The notes under the pieces are model-generated. The model made no database searches. It was not told the origin of the DNA and was given only the letters and a program-made list of their open reading frames with translations. A DNA stretch of 64,000 nt from Valencia hispanica (taxonomy: Eukaryota > Chordata > Actinopteri > Cyprinodontiformes > Valenciidae): the NCBI GenBank assembly GCA_963556495.2, contig OY747705.1, positions 4,221,501 through 4,285,500 on the forward strand, written 5' to 3'. Positions 45,946-58,479 of this stretch are shown here, piece by piece. Both the position numbers and the translations under genes were made by a program. The stretch's first letter is position 1. Each line of letters starts with the position of its first letter.

Positions 45946-47440
45946 CCTTGTTTTCCATCTAGTGTCAAGCATCTGCAATATGTCGATGTTTATCAGGCTT
46001 CTCTTTTCAGTGAAATAGTACAGCTTACGGAGGATTTTATGAAGTTCACTGAGGTTCTGCAGCAGCTGCAGTGTAACCATGTACTACAGCTATGTATGAT
46101 GTGTTTGGGGTTATAGGTCAGGTTAAAGGTTGGACTAAAATGTCAACGTTTTCACAAGAATTGTTTTCACTCTGAAAGCCGTTTCAAAAATGCAAATGCA
46201 TAAGTAGAGCATACTCTTAAAAATGAAATTATTTGTCTCCTTTTGATCGAGGATTTCCTTAAATATGGAGATTCTTTCATTTTCTTAGCTCAGCGTGAGC
46301 AGAACAATGTCTCAAATCATTCTTGGAATGTCATTTGTTTCATTTGATTTACAATCTGACTGAAAACATAAAATATATCTAACTACAAACTTTGTTAAAA
46401 AAAACTATAAGCAAGCATAAGCACATGAAAATACTACTCAGTACTTCAGTAACAAAAGTAATTGTACTTTTCCAATATTCTTTCCAATATTTTCCAACTC
46501 AGCAGAGCTGGGGTTACGGAAAACAGTATTGTACTTTCTGGGGGACTTTTTCAGTTTTTGGAATTATGATAGAAAAACAAAAAACACATCTACAAAAGCC
46601 TTTGTAACCATTGGCACTACCTGATAAAGGATGAGGTTTAAATGTGTTTGTTGTTAGGAAATAACTGAAAGACCCTAGACATCAAAATCCAATATGGCTG
46701 TCTCACATATAAATTATAACCAAGTGATAGTTGCAGAAGATGTCCATGAGTCGGGCAAATCTGATCACATTAATAGGCTACGGTCAAAAAAAGGAAGGAC
46801 CAGAGCAACGATTGCCTTGTTGAGAGGTCGTTGTGACTTCCAAGAAATAAACGTTCACTGACTGCATCATGACTATGTATATATAGCAATCAGACACAAC
46901 ATTTGTTTTTATTGTTCTGGAGTGCCAAATCATGAAAGACAGAATAGAAAAGTCCCTTTTGATTAATACTGAATCTGTTTCCTTACAAGTGTATGTCTTA
47001 GCAAAGAAAAGGAAGGCATCTGCCTTTATGAGGATCAGCCTCTGGAGTCTAGCTGGATGAATGTTTTGGGCTACATGGACTTGGAGGGGACTGATACTCT
47101 GTTAGATAAAAGCTCGACTTGCTGTAACTGTGCTCATTTTTCATCAGCTCATGCATATTTCAGCTCTTAGGACTGTCTCCTGTCGTCTTCATCTATGGGT
47201 TTTTAAAAGGTCTCTCTCACCCATACTTGTCTCGCCTCCATGAGGAGCATGAAGAATTCATAAGTCTCCCCTTTCCTTGGCTCTTTTTTTTCTGTTGAAT
47301 CAACTGAAGTGTAACTGATGGATTGTGCTCTGGTGTGTGCAGAATACACATCCAAACATATGCTGTCTGTATTTGAATGGCCTTCTTCAGATTTTTCTGG
47401 GGTTTTTAAGTATTTTTGAATAATGCTGTTTGTGGTTTTA
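45946..47440. other. Intronic sequence before the (TG)n tract
   Basis: A/T-rich and largely unique. An acceptor-like site at 47001 opens a 55-codon frame in a fitting phase, but I do not trust it. No repeat family recognised. Confidence 0.45.
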
Positions 47441-47625
<185 letters not shown>

Positions 47626-48324
47626 AGCGGCCAAACTGAGTGGTACATTCACCCCAGCATATGTGTATGCTGTACATCCACAGTACTTTGTCCTTGTGAG
47701 TATAGGTTAATATATTTATGTGAGGGCTAAATTCTCATTAGCACATCCAAATACCTTGTTGACACTAATTTACAATATCAGCCAAATAAAGAAGGAATAA
47801 CCTCAGAGTCATGCACAATTATCGAATCTTCATTTATACTCAGAGTGATGTTGATCTGAGGCCTGCTAGTGGCTCAGTGGAGGAGGTAGCAGAGCATACG
47901 CTAATGATGCATTAAAACTTTAACCTTCTCGAGCCATAAGAAGCTGTCATTAATTCACAAAAGGTCAGTGTAGGGAGAAAATGTCTGCACCCACATTTGC
48001 ATGTTCTCTGGTTTGAAAGGAAAGGCCAAGCTAAATTATAAAACTGTTTCTCGTAGCAAAGCACCTCTAATTTTCACCTGCAACCGTTTTCAGGTCACTG
48101 GTTGCTGGTTCAACGAGAGAGGAACCTTATGGCAAAAAGCAGAAACTTATTGACCCGACTGAACTTGGCCATCCTACATATGAAGAGGAAAATATTAAAT
48201 CAGATTGAGATAGTTTGGTAGCTCACCAAGGGAGCTTAACAGAACGCGTTTGAAGCATCATGGGTGTCAGGTTTACACGTAAAGTCAATGCAGACGCATA
48301 CAGTATTTTCCAACCTCCCCTGCT

Positions 48325-48665
48325 GACCCAGCAGGGGTTGACCTTCTGGTTCTTAGGACTAATCAGAAATCACCCCTCACTAATATATATGGCAACTGAG
48401 TCTGACTCATCTTATAAAATTAGAATTGCCTGGGAACGTGACTTAGGTGTTGAACTTTCTGAATCATGGTGGGAAAAGGTGATTCTCAGCATACGTTCAA
48501 ATACACCATGTGCTAGGTTGCAGCTTGTACAATTTAAAGTAATAAACAGAGTCCATTTCTTAAAATCCTGTTTAGCTAAAATCTTTCCTTCAGTTTTAGA
48601 CCAGTGTGACAGAGGTCAAATCTCACCTTGCAACTTCAACCCCTATAAGCACAAGAATACACAAA
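48325..48665 (+). mobile_element. L1-Tx1-type LINE fragment
   Basis: The + strand encodes IRIAWERDLGVELSESWWEK, CARLQLVQFKVINRVHFLKS and AKIFPSVLDQCDRG. This is the zinc-knuckle-proximal C-terminal region of an L1-Tx1 ORF2 and represents a part adjacent to the one kept at 43.3-44.6 kb. It has no visible ends of its own. It sits directly beside a piece of Harbinger terminus (48245-48300). Confidence 0.62.
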
Positions 48666-51071
48666 AAACGACTCATCATGTTTGAATTTGTTTTGTTTCA
48701 ATGGAAAAGTTGGATAAAAAAGGCCTGAAAAAGCCATGTAAGATGTATGTAATGTGAACCACTTTGTATAATCTCTTGATAAACAAAACAAAAACGACAA
48801 CAAAGTATTCTCCTGGCTGCTTTAGCCAATTCCTGACAGCCCCCTAGTTGGGCCGGAGGTGGTAGTGTCAGGATTTGAGGATGGAGGACCCAAAAGCAGC
48901 GAGATTAGACAACAATGATTTATTTAAATAAAAGAACAAGGAACTTACAGGGTATGGCAGGAGGACATGAAAAGCACAAAGACCAGGGAACAGGAAGCCT
49001 TGTCGAGTAACCAGTGATTAGTGACTGAATGAGAACTATTTAAATACTAAAGAGGGAGTGAGGAAATGGCAGAGAAACTTGCAGGTGAGAGGGAGAGAAC
49101 AGGTGGAGGCAATCAGCAGCTGGGGCAGAAAGGAAAAATGGCAAGGAGGAAACAGAGAGGGAGGCAAAGAACAAAACATAAGAAATGACTAGACAGATTA
49201 ACCTAAGAAGGTATAAGGAAAGACTAAACACAAAGTGGTAACTAGGAAATAAAACTAAGAGAAACTTGAAGCAATAATGAACATAAGAGACGAAGGAGAC
49301 ATAACAGAAACACCATAAACTTTAACTCAAAGACTACACAAACAACTAGAATTATGACCGAGAAATTAATCTTCTGTGGTTATTTATAAAGAGACTATAT
49401 GAAGTGTCCCCCCCTGGATAGTGGCAGTCACATTGCTATTATAAAAGCAACATGCTCCTCAGTCCTCTTATGACAACAAATCTAATTAAAATGGGCTAAA
49501 AAGGATCTTTGTCCTTAGTCATTTATTACCTGGATATTAAGACTGTATGAAGTAACTGTTTACTGGGTAATATAACTGCTAGCCAGCTGCCATTTTAGCC
49601 TTAGTCTTAATGCTCAATTCCGATTTTTTTAAAATTAGATTAGATTTTTTTTATAGGTGGTTGTTTACACCAAGGGCGTCAGCTTGTTTTTAAAATGGCT
49701 GGGGACAATAACCATAAATTTGAGTGTGGTTTGAAAATTGCTGGGGACAATTATTATTTTCAATTATTCATATAGCCTATACTGTAACTGTTCTTCCATT
49801 TCACTTTCTGTCGATTGACTGGCTCTGTATCCAGTATTCACTATGTTTGTTCGAGTGTTTGCCTCCTCCAGCGCAGTATAGAGAATTATGTCTCATGTAA
49901 GTGACGTACAACATGGATTTAATGTGACTTTCAAAGACATCAGATATGTATCAGATTTAGTATCACGTACGTATGAAAGTGACCTGGGACGGCTTTGAGA
50001 AAAATCCAATTTTTGCTGTAAAGAATTCCATAAAAACATCAGATATGGGCAAAAAATTTGGATTTGATGCGCTTTGTCCTATGAGCTATGGCAGAACTGG
50101 ACTACAGAGACAGAACTGTAGAATAATCCCACAATGCACTGCATTAAACCCACCTTCAGTTTCAACAGGATGAAGAGGAATTTAACTGTGAATGTGTGAC
50201 ATCACCACCTCTATATAGCCTATGCTCCGCCCTGACTTTGACCTCTTTGATCTTTGTGGGTGATCACCACATTAGGGAGACCACCACGCAACATCGATCC
50301 ATCGCTGACGAGGGCTAGAGCGGGCTTCTGGGAGAAGCTCCTTGGATCCAAAAATATATGTACAGTCAAGGGAATAAGTCTTGAATCTGACTCGTTCAGA
50401 CAGAATCTTTGAGTTACAGATTTCCCCAAATCGAGGCAGCCTCTTTTGATGCCCGAGGCACTGCTGTGCCGCTGTGGGAGTAGATACGAAGTTTTGCCGA
50501 AGCTGAAGAGGCGAAAGCCACCAGTTTGCCCCGGACCGGTGTGTGGAGAGGACCGAACGCTCAGAGGCCTGCTGCTAGCACAACGGTCCCTGGCAACATA
50601 CCCACAACTAGCTGCTAGCCGCAACACATGCAGCTGCTGCTGGCTGATTAGCTAACCACAGTCGATTTCCCTCTTCATGCTGAGAAACTAGACCAGACAA
50701 TGGATTCCCCTTTCCACAGAGATCTTAAAACCTTTATATAAGGTTGTGTGTGGGCAGCGATAAATTAGCTAAGAATAAACAATTTAAAGATTGTTTGATT
50801 GTCTATTTCACTGTTTTGCTGTATTTGTAAGATGTAATTCTTCAGATTGCTTGTCTACAAACATGGAACATGAGTTACCCCGTCCCACTGGAGTTCCTTT
50901 GTTCTATGGCCCACTAAGATGCTCAAAGTGACCCCTTAGCTTGCGCTACATGCTAAAAATATATTATCTTGTTGTGCGGTCTGCTAAAGCGCTCACAGTT
51001 AGGATTGTTAATTACGGTTTTCAAAATACAGATCGGCTTTAAAATAAATAGTTTAAACCGAAAAAACTAGT
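48666..51071. other. Intronic sequence with old repeats
   Basis: 48840-49330 looks like an interspersed repeat of non-coding type, loosely similar to 61540-61735 (TGACTGAAT, TTTAAATACT, GAGGAG). 50220-50680 is G/C-richer with a 135-codon - strand frame that I cannot identify. No host exon seen. Confidence 0.4.
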
Positions 51072-51079
51072 CTCATAAG

Positions 51080-51182
51080 TAGGGTGACCAATCGGGACGG
51101 TCCCGATTTTGAGCCATTTGTCCTGTGTCCCCAAGGATGTTTACAAACCCATTATGTTGTCCCGAATGTCCTGATTTTTAAG

Positions 51183-51267
<85 letters not shown>

Positions 51268-51548
51268 TTATTTTTTTTTTTTTTATTCACAAAAGGGGTA
51301 CTTTTAATATTGCCAAAACAATTGTGTTTCAAAAATACAGTATTGTTCAGATAAAAATGTTGCACTAAAAAGATTACAAAAGAATGTCCTTATTTAGAAT
51401 ATAGATGTTCAAGTATTACTGCTTTTGCTCTTTCTACAATAAATAGCTGTTATAAGTCACCAGCAAGGATGTGTCGACCTTTAATTTTTGGTCAAATTTA
51501 GGTGTCCCAGTTTTTAGTTTAGTCACCAGTTTTAGTCTGGTCACCCTA
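51080..51548. mobile_element. hAT-type MITE with 8-bp target duplication
   Basis: The ends are TAGGGTGACCA at 51080-51090 and its exact complement TGGTCACCCTA at 51538-51548. They are flanked by CTCATAAG (51072-51079) and CTTATAAG (51549-51556), 7 of 8 identical, the 8-bp duplication typical of hAT. Inside is a (TA)n tract of about 76 bp and A/T-rich sequence without a gene. Confidence 0.75.
51187..51262. repeat. (TA)n microsatellite inside the hAT MITE
   Basis: A pure TA run of 76 bp followed by a T-rich run. It has expanded within the MITE. Confidence 0.95.
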
Positions 51549-51556
51549 CTTATAAG

Positions 51557-52817
51557 TCGTTTTGAAACTGCCTTCTTAATATGTCAAATTACTTAAATCA
51601 GATCCATCACTGCAGTGACTGTTCGATAAAATAAAATCAATTTTCCAAAAGGTTATTGATTTCTAAATCAGCAAATTGTTTAATGAAACATTGCTTCCTC
51701 CAAATAATGTTTTGTCTTCAATTCTGCTTTGCATTTTGAATTGGTTGTTTGAACACAAACCATAAGGTGCTAATTAGTGCTAAACTAATCATAATTAGTT
51801 TAAAACTATTTTAGCCTCACGTCCAAAACTCTTCAATACAATCCTTGGTCTTTAAGCATACGTATGCATACTGGACTGTGACATCACTATCAATTTACTG
51901 ATTATTGTTTCTACTTTTATGCATAGTGGTACATTTGTATTGTTTGAACTTTTGCAATTTTAGATTTATTATTCATTCTTTTTTTACTCAGTAGTTTAGT
52001 TGTGTGCTTAGTGAGTTTGTTGATTAAAGTATTTTGATTGGAAAGTTGAATTATGTTCTTAATAAAGTCTTGTACTTTGGAAAGTCATTTGCTATTATTC
52101 CATATACGTGTAGTAACTTGCTGTTCGAAGAATGCCAGTGCTGAATTTACTCCATCTACTATTATTTTAATATCTCAACCTTATCAGGCAGGTATTCATC
52201 AACAATAAGTGAGACTGAGCTATTTGGCTATTATTGTTTCCTGAATCCCAGGATGGTGCCCCGACTTGGTAATTTTGACCTAAATTACAAATTTTATTCA
52301 TAATTTCCCTTAGCAGGTATCTGTAGTTATTCATAGCCAAAACAAACCTATTGTTGCACAATGTCTTTTTTTTTTTTGCCGATTTGTCTTAATGTTAGTT
52401 CCAAGAAGAACTTCTCACAGTATGTATATCTGTATCACATGAATTTGTGTTGCATCTCTGATCTAAGACTGGAATATGCAATATGCTATGAAAGCTGAAA
52501 AATATTGTTCACTCACACCTTCTGATATTGTTACCTCAAGCTCAGCAGCAGAAAGTTGATGCTTAATTCCTTAAAAAAAAGCAATTACAACAAACAGCAT
52601 GGTTTTGGTGGATGCTGAGTCCAATATCCTTCCACATAATACCTTCTGCTAATAAAGTTAGTTTCTCATTACAAAACATCATGTTTCATATATGATTAGG
52701 AAGAGAGTTTTTAACCATCTGGCTCAAAAGGAGTATAAAAATGTGTTTTTGACTTCAGGTAAGTGTTCATTTGATTTGTTTGTGTATTTATCCTTGTGAT
52801 GTGATGAAGTTGAAGAC
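51557..52817. other. Intronic sequence before the (GGAT)n tract
   Basis: A/T-rich, with no open frame of note and no recognised element. Confidence 0.5.
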
Positions 52818-53020
52818 GATGGATGGATGGATGGATGGATGGATGGATGGATGGATGGATGGATGGATGGATGGATGGATGGATGGATGGATGGATGGAT
52901 GGATGGATGGATGGATGGATGGATGGATGGATGGATGGATGGATGGATGGATGGGTGGATGGATGGATGGATGGATGGATGGATGGATGGATGGGTGGAT
53001 GGATGGATGGATGGATGGAT
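52818..53020. repeat. (GGAT)n microsatellite, about 203 bp
   Basis: About 50 tetranucleotide units with two GGGT variants (near 52953 and 52993). The Met-Asp-Gly-Trp frames across it are artefacts. It lies 298 bp before the terminal RhoGEF exon. Confidence 0.97.
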
Positions 53021-53317
53021 TACACCACGGATTAAAACTAATGGAAGTAGTTCACCAGCTTTCTCATCACAAAGGACACTGTAAGTATAGAACTGATGAA
53101 GGAATCATTGTTGTCACTTTGACCCTCATCTGACCTCTTCTCATGATTTGTTTGTTACAGTTTCAGGTCTGATTAGTGCGGCTCTGTGTAGATGCTTCAT
53201 TTATTTGGGTGTGATGCAGATTTCAGGAGAACATAAACAGTTAAAAGGGTTATTGTTGTTTAATCTAGTCCAGTGCCTAAGTGAAAACCCTTCTCTTTAT
53301 TATTTTCTATGTTCTAG

Positions 53318-53408
53318 GCTAATCCAGAACCCTGTAACAGAGGAGACAGGGCTGGCCCTCTCCTCTACACTTCAAACACCATCTAAAGGAGGTCACTCTA
53401 TTAAGTAA
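53318..53408 (+). CDS. Exon h: terminal exon with stop, MCF2/MCF2L-family RhoGEF
   Basis: After an 11-kb intron, the acceptor TTATTTTCTATGTTCTAG opens a 91-nt coding end. Its first base completes the Trp codon begun at 42302 (phase 2). It encodes LIQNPVTEETGLALSSTL, then QTPSKGGHSIK and TAA. I recall the matching piece of the MCF2L SH3 domain as WYVRDPTTGKEGWVPASSL. Here Trp, Asn/Asp-Pro, Thr, Gly and Ser-Ser are kept, but the GWVP signature has become GLAL. Phase fit plus this alignment make it the best terminal exon. A candidate poly(A) signal lies about 550 bp downstream. Confidence 0.7.
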
Positions 53409-53960
53409 CAATACTGGCCACTTCTGACTAACCACCGATGGCTTTGCTCTAACACCCACTCATCTTCTCCCGTCTTCCGCCTTTTACTCCAGCTTCATAA
53501 TTGGTTCCTCACTCTCCAGTGGCACTGAAGGAAATGGATTGGGTAAATGTGAGCAGACCAGTGCTGCAGGGATGGGAGGAACCGCATAGCTGGGATAGGA
53601 GGTTGGAGTGTGTGGGGATGGAAGTGCTTTGGCTTGATGTGTAGAATATTAATGGCACTGAATTCAGCATGTTGCTTGAAATACCCCCCCTACCCCTGCT
53701 GATAATGTACATAGAATCAAAAAGTCGACATTTCTACCTCGTTATCATTTTATCTAGTTTTGTGGGAAGGGCAAAATTCTTTCGTATAACTCATAATGCC
53801 TTGATCTATAAATAGCACTTTAGAATGTAAAAGTGTTATGTAACATTTAATTGCCTAAGAAAGTCTGTTTTCATGAATGAAAGATGATGTAGGTGATTTC
53901 TGTTTAGAATCAACTCTTGTATATCTCACAAGTAACAGTGTTTTTATAATCCTTTACATA

Positions 53961-53966
53961 AATAAA
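53961..53966 (+). terminator. Candidate polyadenylation signal (AATAAA) of the RhoGEF gene
   Basis: An AATAAA occurs in CATAAATAAAGGTG, 553 bp after the TAA at 53408. It is the first exact hexamer I found downstream of that stop, giving a short 3' UTR. The next 30 bases are T-rich, as expected downstream of a cleavage site. There is no transcript evidence. Confidence 0.35.
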
Positions 53967-54149
53967 GGTGTAACATGCTTTTGTTTTGCTTTAGAGCTCA
54001 CTAGGTTATCAGCTATGCCACATTAAAGACAAAATAAAAATCAGGAAATCTGCCCATTCGTCTTTACAAAATAACTAAAGCTCAGATCGATAGAATGGAG
54101 ATTGTCTGTGAGCATAAGGTCTGTCATGTATTCTTTACTGGTTTTAGGT

Positions 54150-55180
54150 CTGGGAGGGACATTCTAACACATGACTGAGCTCTGATCGCAACCATCCCAT
54201 TTTAGATCAGACTGTTATGGGTCATTGTCCCTTTGGCTGAGTCTCTAGTCTTTTGCAGCTTCTTAACAGGTTTCTGACCTGGATTGCCTTTTATTTAGCT
54301 CCATCTGGTTTCTCATTGTTTCTGACCAGATTCCCTGTAGCTACTGAAGAGAAGCATCCTCACAACATAATGTTGCCACCACCATGCTTTATAATGCCGA
54401 TGATGTGTTCAGGGTGATTTGTGGTGTTGTTGGGTTTTTTTCCACCACACATATCTTTTGCATCCAGATCAAAAAGGGACATTTCGGTCTCTGCTGAGCA
54501 GAGCACACTCTTTAACATTCGATGTGTCTCCAACATTCTTCAGCTGCAAACACGACTTCTTTTGGTCTCCTTTCAACAATGACTTTTTTCTTGCCACTCT
54601 TCCATAAAGTTTAGGGCTGTGGAGTGCACAAGTAGTAGTAGTCCTGTCAGAAAAAGTCTTCCACCTAAGCTGAGGATCTCTGCAGCTCCTCCAGAGTTAC
54701 CATGGCCCTCTTGGCTGCGGCTCTGATCTTTGCTCTCCTTGCCCAGCCTGTCAGTTTATGTGGATGGACAGGCCTTGCTAGGTGTTAAGTTGTATGACAC
54801 TCTTTCCCTGTTCAGATGATGGATTGAACAAACCTCTGTGAACTGTTCAAAGTTCATGATTTTGTATTTAGAATCTGAACCTGCATTAACTTTCTCCTTA
54901 ATGTTTTCCCTGACTGGTCTGCTGTGTTCCTTGCTCCTCACGATGTTGTTTGTTCACTAGTGCTCTCAAACACACACTGTATTTACTAGGTGACCTCAAA
55001 GGAAAGTTGGTTTCACTTTTTCATTTGATTTCATTTTAATTTAGGGGTATCACAGTAAATAGGATATACGTGCTTCATAGATTTTTATTTGTAACCCAAA
55101 CCAAAATCCATGAGCTATTTTCCATCACTTCTTTGCTTCGGTCTATCACCGAAAATCCTCTAAAGTGGTAGGAAAGTGAT
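54150..55180 (-). mobile_element. Decayed Tc1-like element with degenerate transposase
   Basis: On the - strand near 54941 the N-terminus MRSKEHSRPVRENIKEKVNA is recognisable (SKEHTRQVR in family members). Further in, the complement of ATGTTGCCACCACCATGC (54370) corresponds to the KHGGGNIML segment. Frames are broken throughout, and no clean termini are left. It resembles the shorter remnant at 22.8-23.8 kb. Confidence 0.65.
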
Positions 55181-56929
55181 AAAATGAAAGTTCTGTATTC
55201 ATCTCTCATTTCCCTCTGCGAAAAGCCACACCAATTTTTTTATTTTTGTATGCTTGCCTCCATCTTTGTCAAGCCTACTTCTTGTTGTTGTGTCTTATCT
55301 TCTTTAACAAGGTCAAATCTCCCACCGTTGCCCATTGTTTTGTTATGAAAGTATAATTCTCCACAGTCTTAATGTTTACCCATTAAAACCACTGCTGCTG
55401 CCGGACTTTGCAAGAAAAAGCAAAAACAAAAGCATCAGTCACAAAATGTAATCCTTAACCTGTTTCTGTCATCATGGGAAGCATCATGCTGTTATAACAT
55501 TATGAAGCACACTTTTCAAAAATGCATTCAGAAAAATGAATAAATATTAACGAAGCCTGAAGAGCTGTTTTTGTCCCTTTTGCTATAGCTACACACTAAC
55601 TTTGCTGCATGACAAAAATCCTTTTTAGATGTCCACATCTTATTGTATTTCATTGTTTCTAAAGTGTATTTCTGTTTTTTCCCCATCAATAAAAGGTTAG
55701 ACCTGATTGCATATCTACTATTATTACAGGATCGATTCTAAATTTTATGAAAAAATACAATGAAATACTTCACTAATACGCTCTTTGCTACAGAGCCCCA
55801 TAGAGGATATGTTGGATTTTTTTTTCTTATTGTGTTCCCTCACAATAAACGTAATAATTTTATGTTCTCCCGCAATAACTTTGCAAAGACACCCAGGTCT
55901 ATTTTGTATATACAGTCACTGGGATAACAAGGCCTACACCTTTACAGATCCTCAGTGAAAATGGAATTACACATACAACGGGTGCTTTATTAACCAACCA
56001 GACTACCAACACGATAGACTCCACAAGTAAAACTCTCCACAGATGGCGCTATTACCCCGTATAAACAACTTATTATAGTCCTAATAGTCTTTCTTTCTTT
56101 CTTTCCTTCTCTCTCTCTTTCTGTCTTTCTTTCTCTCTGTTTTTCAGAATTGTAACAGGTAAATACATAAGTTTGTTGTATCTCAAATAAATATATATAA
56201 AAATTTAGACATCTCTCACAAACAAGGTATAAACATATATGTAAAAGCCTTACAAAAACCTTTATATTTTAACAGGAAGACTTTCAGTATTCACAGTGCT
56301 GACTTGAACTGACTAGTAAATACATTATCATTGCAAGATAATGCAAAAACTTTGCAAGGTAACGAAAAAATTATTGCATTTATTGCGAGGAAAAGCAATA
56401 AGAAAAAACATTCTCCATGTCCTTTGGGGGGCTCTGTACTTTGCATCAAGAAGACATTGGAAGGATCTTCCAGATAAACCAGAAAGCTTGCTGTCAGTCA
56501 GATTGTTCTACAATGCTGGTCTGCTGTACTGTATGTCAGCGCTGAGCCGCCAAGGCTCAGACGATCTGTCAGAAGAACCTTCCTTCCTCAGTCTTGATGG
56601 ATGTTCAGATCTCTCAGGTCCGCTGGTGATTCCAGTTTTCTCATAGGAGAAACATTGTTTAGCTTTTTGTCTCCTAAAAAGTGAGAAAAAAATTATTGCA
56701 ATTTTCTATAACCTGACAGGGGTTATCCGTCTCATGAATATATTTTGTTGTTGTTTTGTTGTTGTTGTTTTTTATGACTTTTTTCTGGTCCAGATTGCAC
56801 AGGTCCTTCAGAGCATGCAGTTGTGATTGTAACACTAAAGGGGTGTGGCATGTACAGCTACATTAAACTTCCACAGATTATAGATTCAGGGCCCACAACT
56901 TAAACGATTTTAAGTATTGTATCAAGAAG
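55181..56929. other. Intergenic or intronic spacer with a short CTTT tract
   Basis: A (CTTT)n-like tract lies at 56090-56140. The 101-codon frame at 56341-56646 has no recognisable feature. No gene supported. Confidence 0.45.
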
Positions 56930-57190
56930 TTGTTTATTTGTACATAATTCGGAGTTGCAGCTCATAAAACCCACAAAAACAGGAATTCAAAAAATTAGAA
57001 TACTGTGAAGAAATCACCATTTACTTCTATGTTTTGCAGAAAAAAAAGAAAAAAAAATTAGGATCACATCAAATCAATCAAAATATGGTACTTTCAAAAA
57101 GATATGTCAATCTTCAATACTTGGTAGGGAATCCCTTTGCCTTAAGCACTGGCTTGATGCACCGAATTATGGAAATAAAAAAACTTTTCA
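56930..57190. mobile_element. Tc1-like terminal fragment
   Basis: AGCTCATAAAACCCACAAAA ... TTCAAAAAATTAGAATA and later AATACTTGGTAGGGAATCCC match, with divergence, the inner inverted repeat and transposase C-terminal region (27105-27250) of the Tc1 element at 26950. It is a relic of the same clade. Confidence 0.55.
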
Positions 57191-57224
57191 ATGATATTCA
57201 AATTGTTTTGGAAAGGGTTTGTAT

Positions 57225-57365
57225 ATCTGCCAGGAGGTTATGTTTTCGTCTGTCTGTTGGCAAGACAACTCAAAAAGTTATGGGCGGATTTGAATGAAAT
57301 TTTCAGGAAATGTCCGCAATGGGACCAGGAACAACTGACTAAATGTTGGGGTTGATCTGACATGG
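57225..57365. repeat. Fragment of a repeat I recall from many animal genomes
   Basis: GGCAAGACAACTCAAAAAGT, then TGGGCGGATTTGAATGAAAT and TTTTCAGGAAATG, followed by a GATCTGACAT-type end. The combination is one I associate with an interspersed repeat seen across quite distant animals. Its class is not clear to me. Confidence 0.4.
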
Positions 57366-57623
57366 AGTGCATATCCACCCACCTACCAGCTCACAGACGA
57401 CTGAGCTGGCCCAGCAGCCCCGCCACGATTGGACCGTATGAACAGCAAATTAATCATGCATGCGCTTATCTCCCCTCTCTGCTGGAAGAGCACAGCGTCA
57501 GCATGAACACAGCTATTCGTCTCATTAATAGACATTTTCTTGGAAAAGTACCTAAAGTTAGCATTGGATGACAACATGTGGATGGGGGGATGAGTGGCCC
57601 TTGTGGAGGTCTATGCTCTCCAA

Positions 57624-58434
57624 CGGTGCGTTCACACCAAAGCGTCATAAATGTGCCGCACGCCCAAGTTGGAAGCTTGAACATTTGCACCATAAAAAAC
57701 AATAACCCTATTTGTCCATAGCGAATTGGATGCACGTCAAAATATATCATTTTGACATGCGTCGAGCCGGAAATACACAACCTGTGGGAGGAGCTAGTGC
57801 CAGACGGTGTTTTCGCAAGATGGCAGCTGTCGATCTAGCGTTGGAAGAGAGAGTCTCCATTCTCTATTTACTGTGGAGAGTACCCTGCGCAGGTTCGCAG
57901 GGTCAGTAACGTGAAAACTTTCAAAAGTGAAATTAACTTACCAGGTTGGCCTATCTCCTCACTAATTTTCCTCCAAGCGAGGTTCTTTTTCTTCATGTCT
58001 CTGAAGAGAAAGCAGCTAGTGTCGTATAGCTCGGGGTGATTAGCCATGGCCGTTATCAGTTTTTTCTCCAAGTTGAATGAATGAATTTTGCCGGACCTGA
58101 CCCCGTAAACTGGGTCACAGCACGTGACACCACACCACGCTCCTGATTGGTTGACACGGCGCGAATTGACGCCGAAGTTCAGATTTTTCAAATTCAGTGG
58201 CAGACGCAAAAACGTCCGCGACGCGCAAATGCACAAAATGCACCACATAAAACGACGTGTGTCAAATGGCAGAAATGCATTTGTGACGCAAATCTGCTTC
58301 TGTGACGCAAATCTGCTTCTGTGACGCAAATCTGCTTCTGACGCGATACAGAAACCCTGACGCGCCTTGCATTGACTTTACATGTAAACCTCACGCCCAT
58401 GACGCTTCAAACGCGTTCGGTGTGCGTTCAGTGC
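57624..58434. mobile_element. Harbinger-type transposon, internally deleted
   Basis: The ends read GGTGCGTTCACACCAAAGCG (left) and, on the - strand, GAACGCACACCGAACGCG (right), imperfect inverted repeats. Inside, the + strand has a start of a nuclease gene (MAAVDLALEERVSILYLLWR, 57820). The - strand has a MADF/Myb-like piece (MANHPELYDTSCFLFRDMKK then WRKISEEIGQPG, about 58050-57950). Harbinger elements carry exactly these two genes. Most of both is missing. A 19-bp motif (GTGACGCAAATCTGCTTCT) is repeated three times at 58281-58338 near the right end. Confidence 0.62.
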
Positions 58435-58479
58435 TTTTCTAGGTATTCCTGGCAGAATTTGGTTTAAAGTAATTTTTAA

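Noticed and set aside
47002..47170. Possible exon after TCTTAG reading KEKEGICLYEDQPLESSWMN in the phase of exon g
   Set aside because: The phase fits 42302, but the acceptor tract is weak, the peptide does not continue the SH3-like region, and a 55-codon open run arises often by chance. The exon at 53318 aligns far better.
52771..53133. Met-Asp-Gly-Trp repeat proteins
   Set aside because: They are translations of the (GGAT)n tract on the + strand, with no coding flanks.
56341..56646. 101-codon + strand frame
   Set aside because: It has an ATG and a stop but no recognisable motif, no promoter or splice context, and A/T-rich surroundings. It could be a gene fragment, but nothing supports it.
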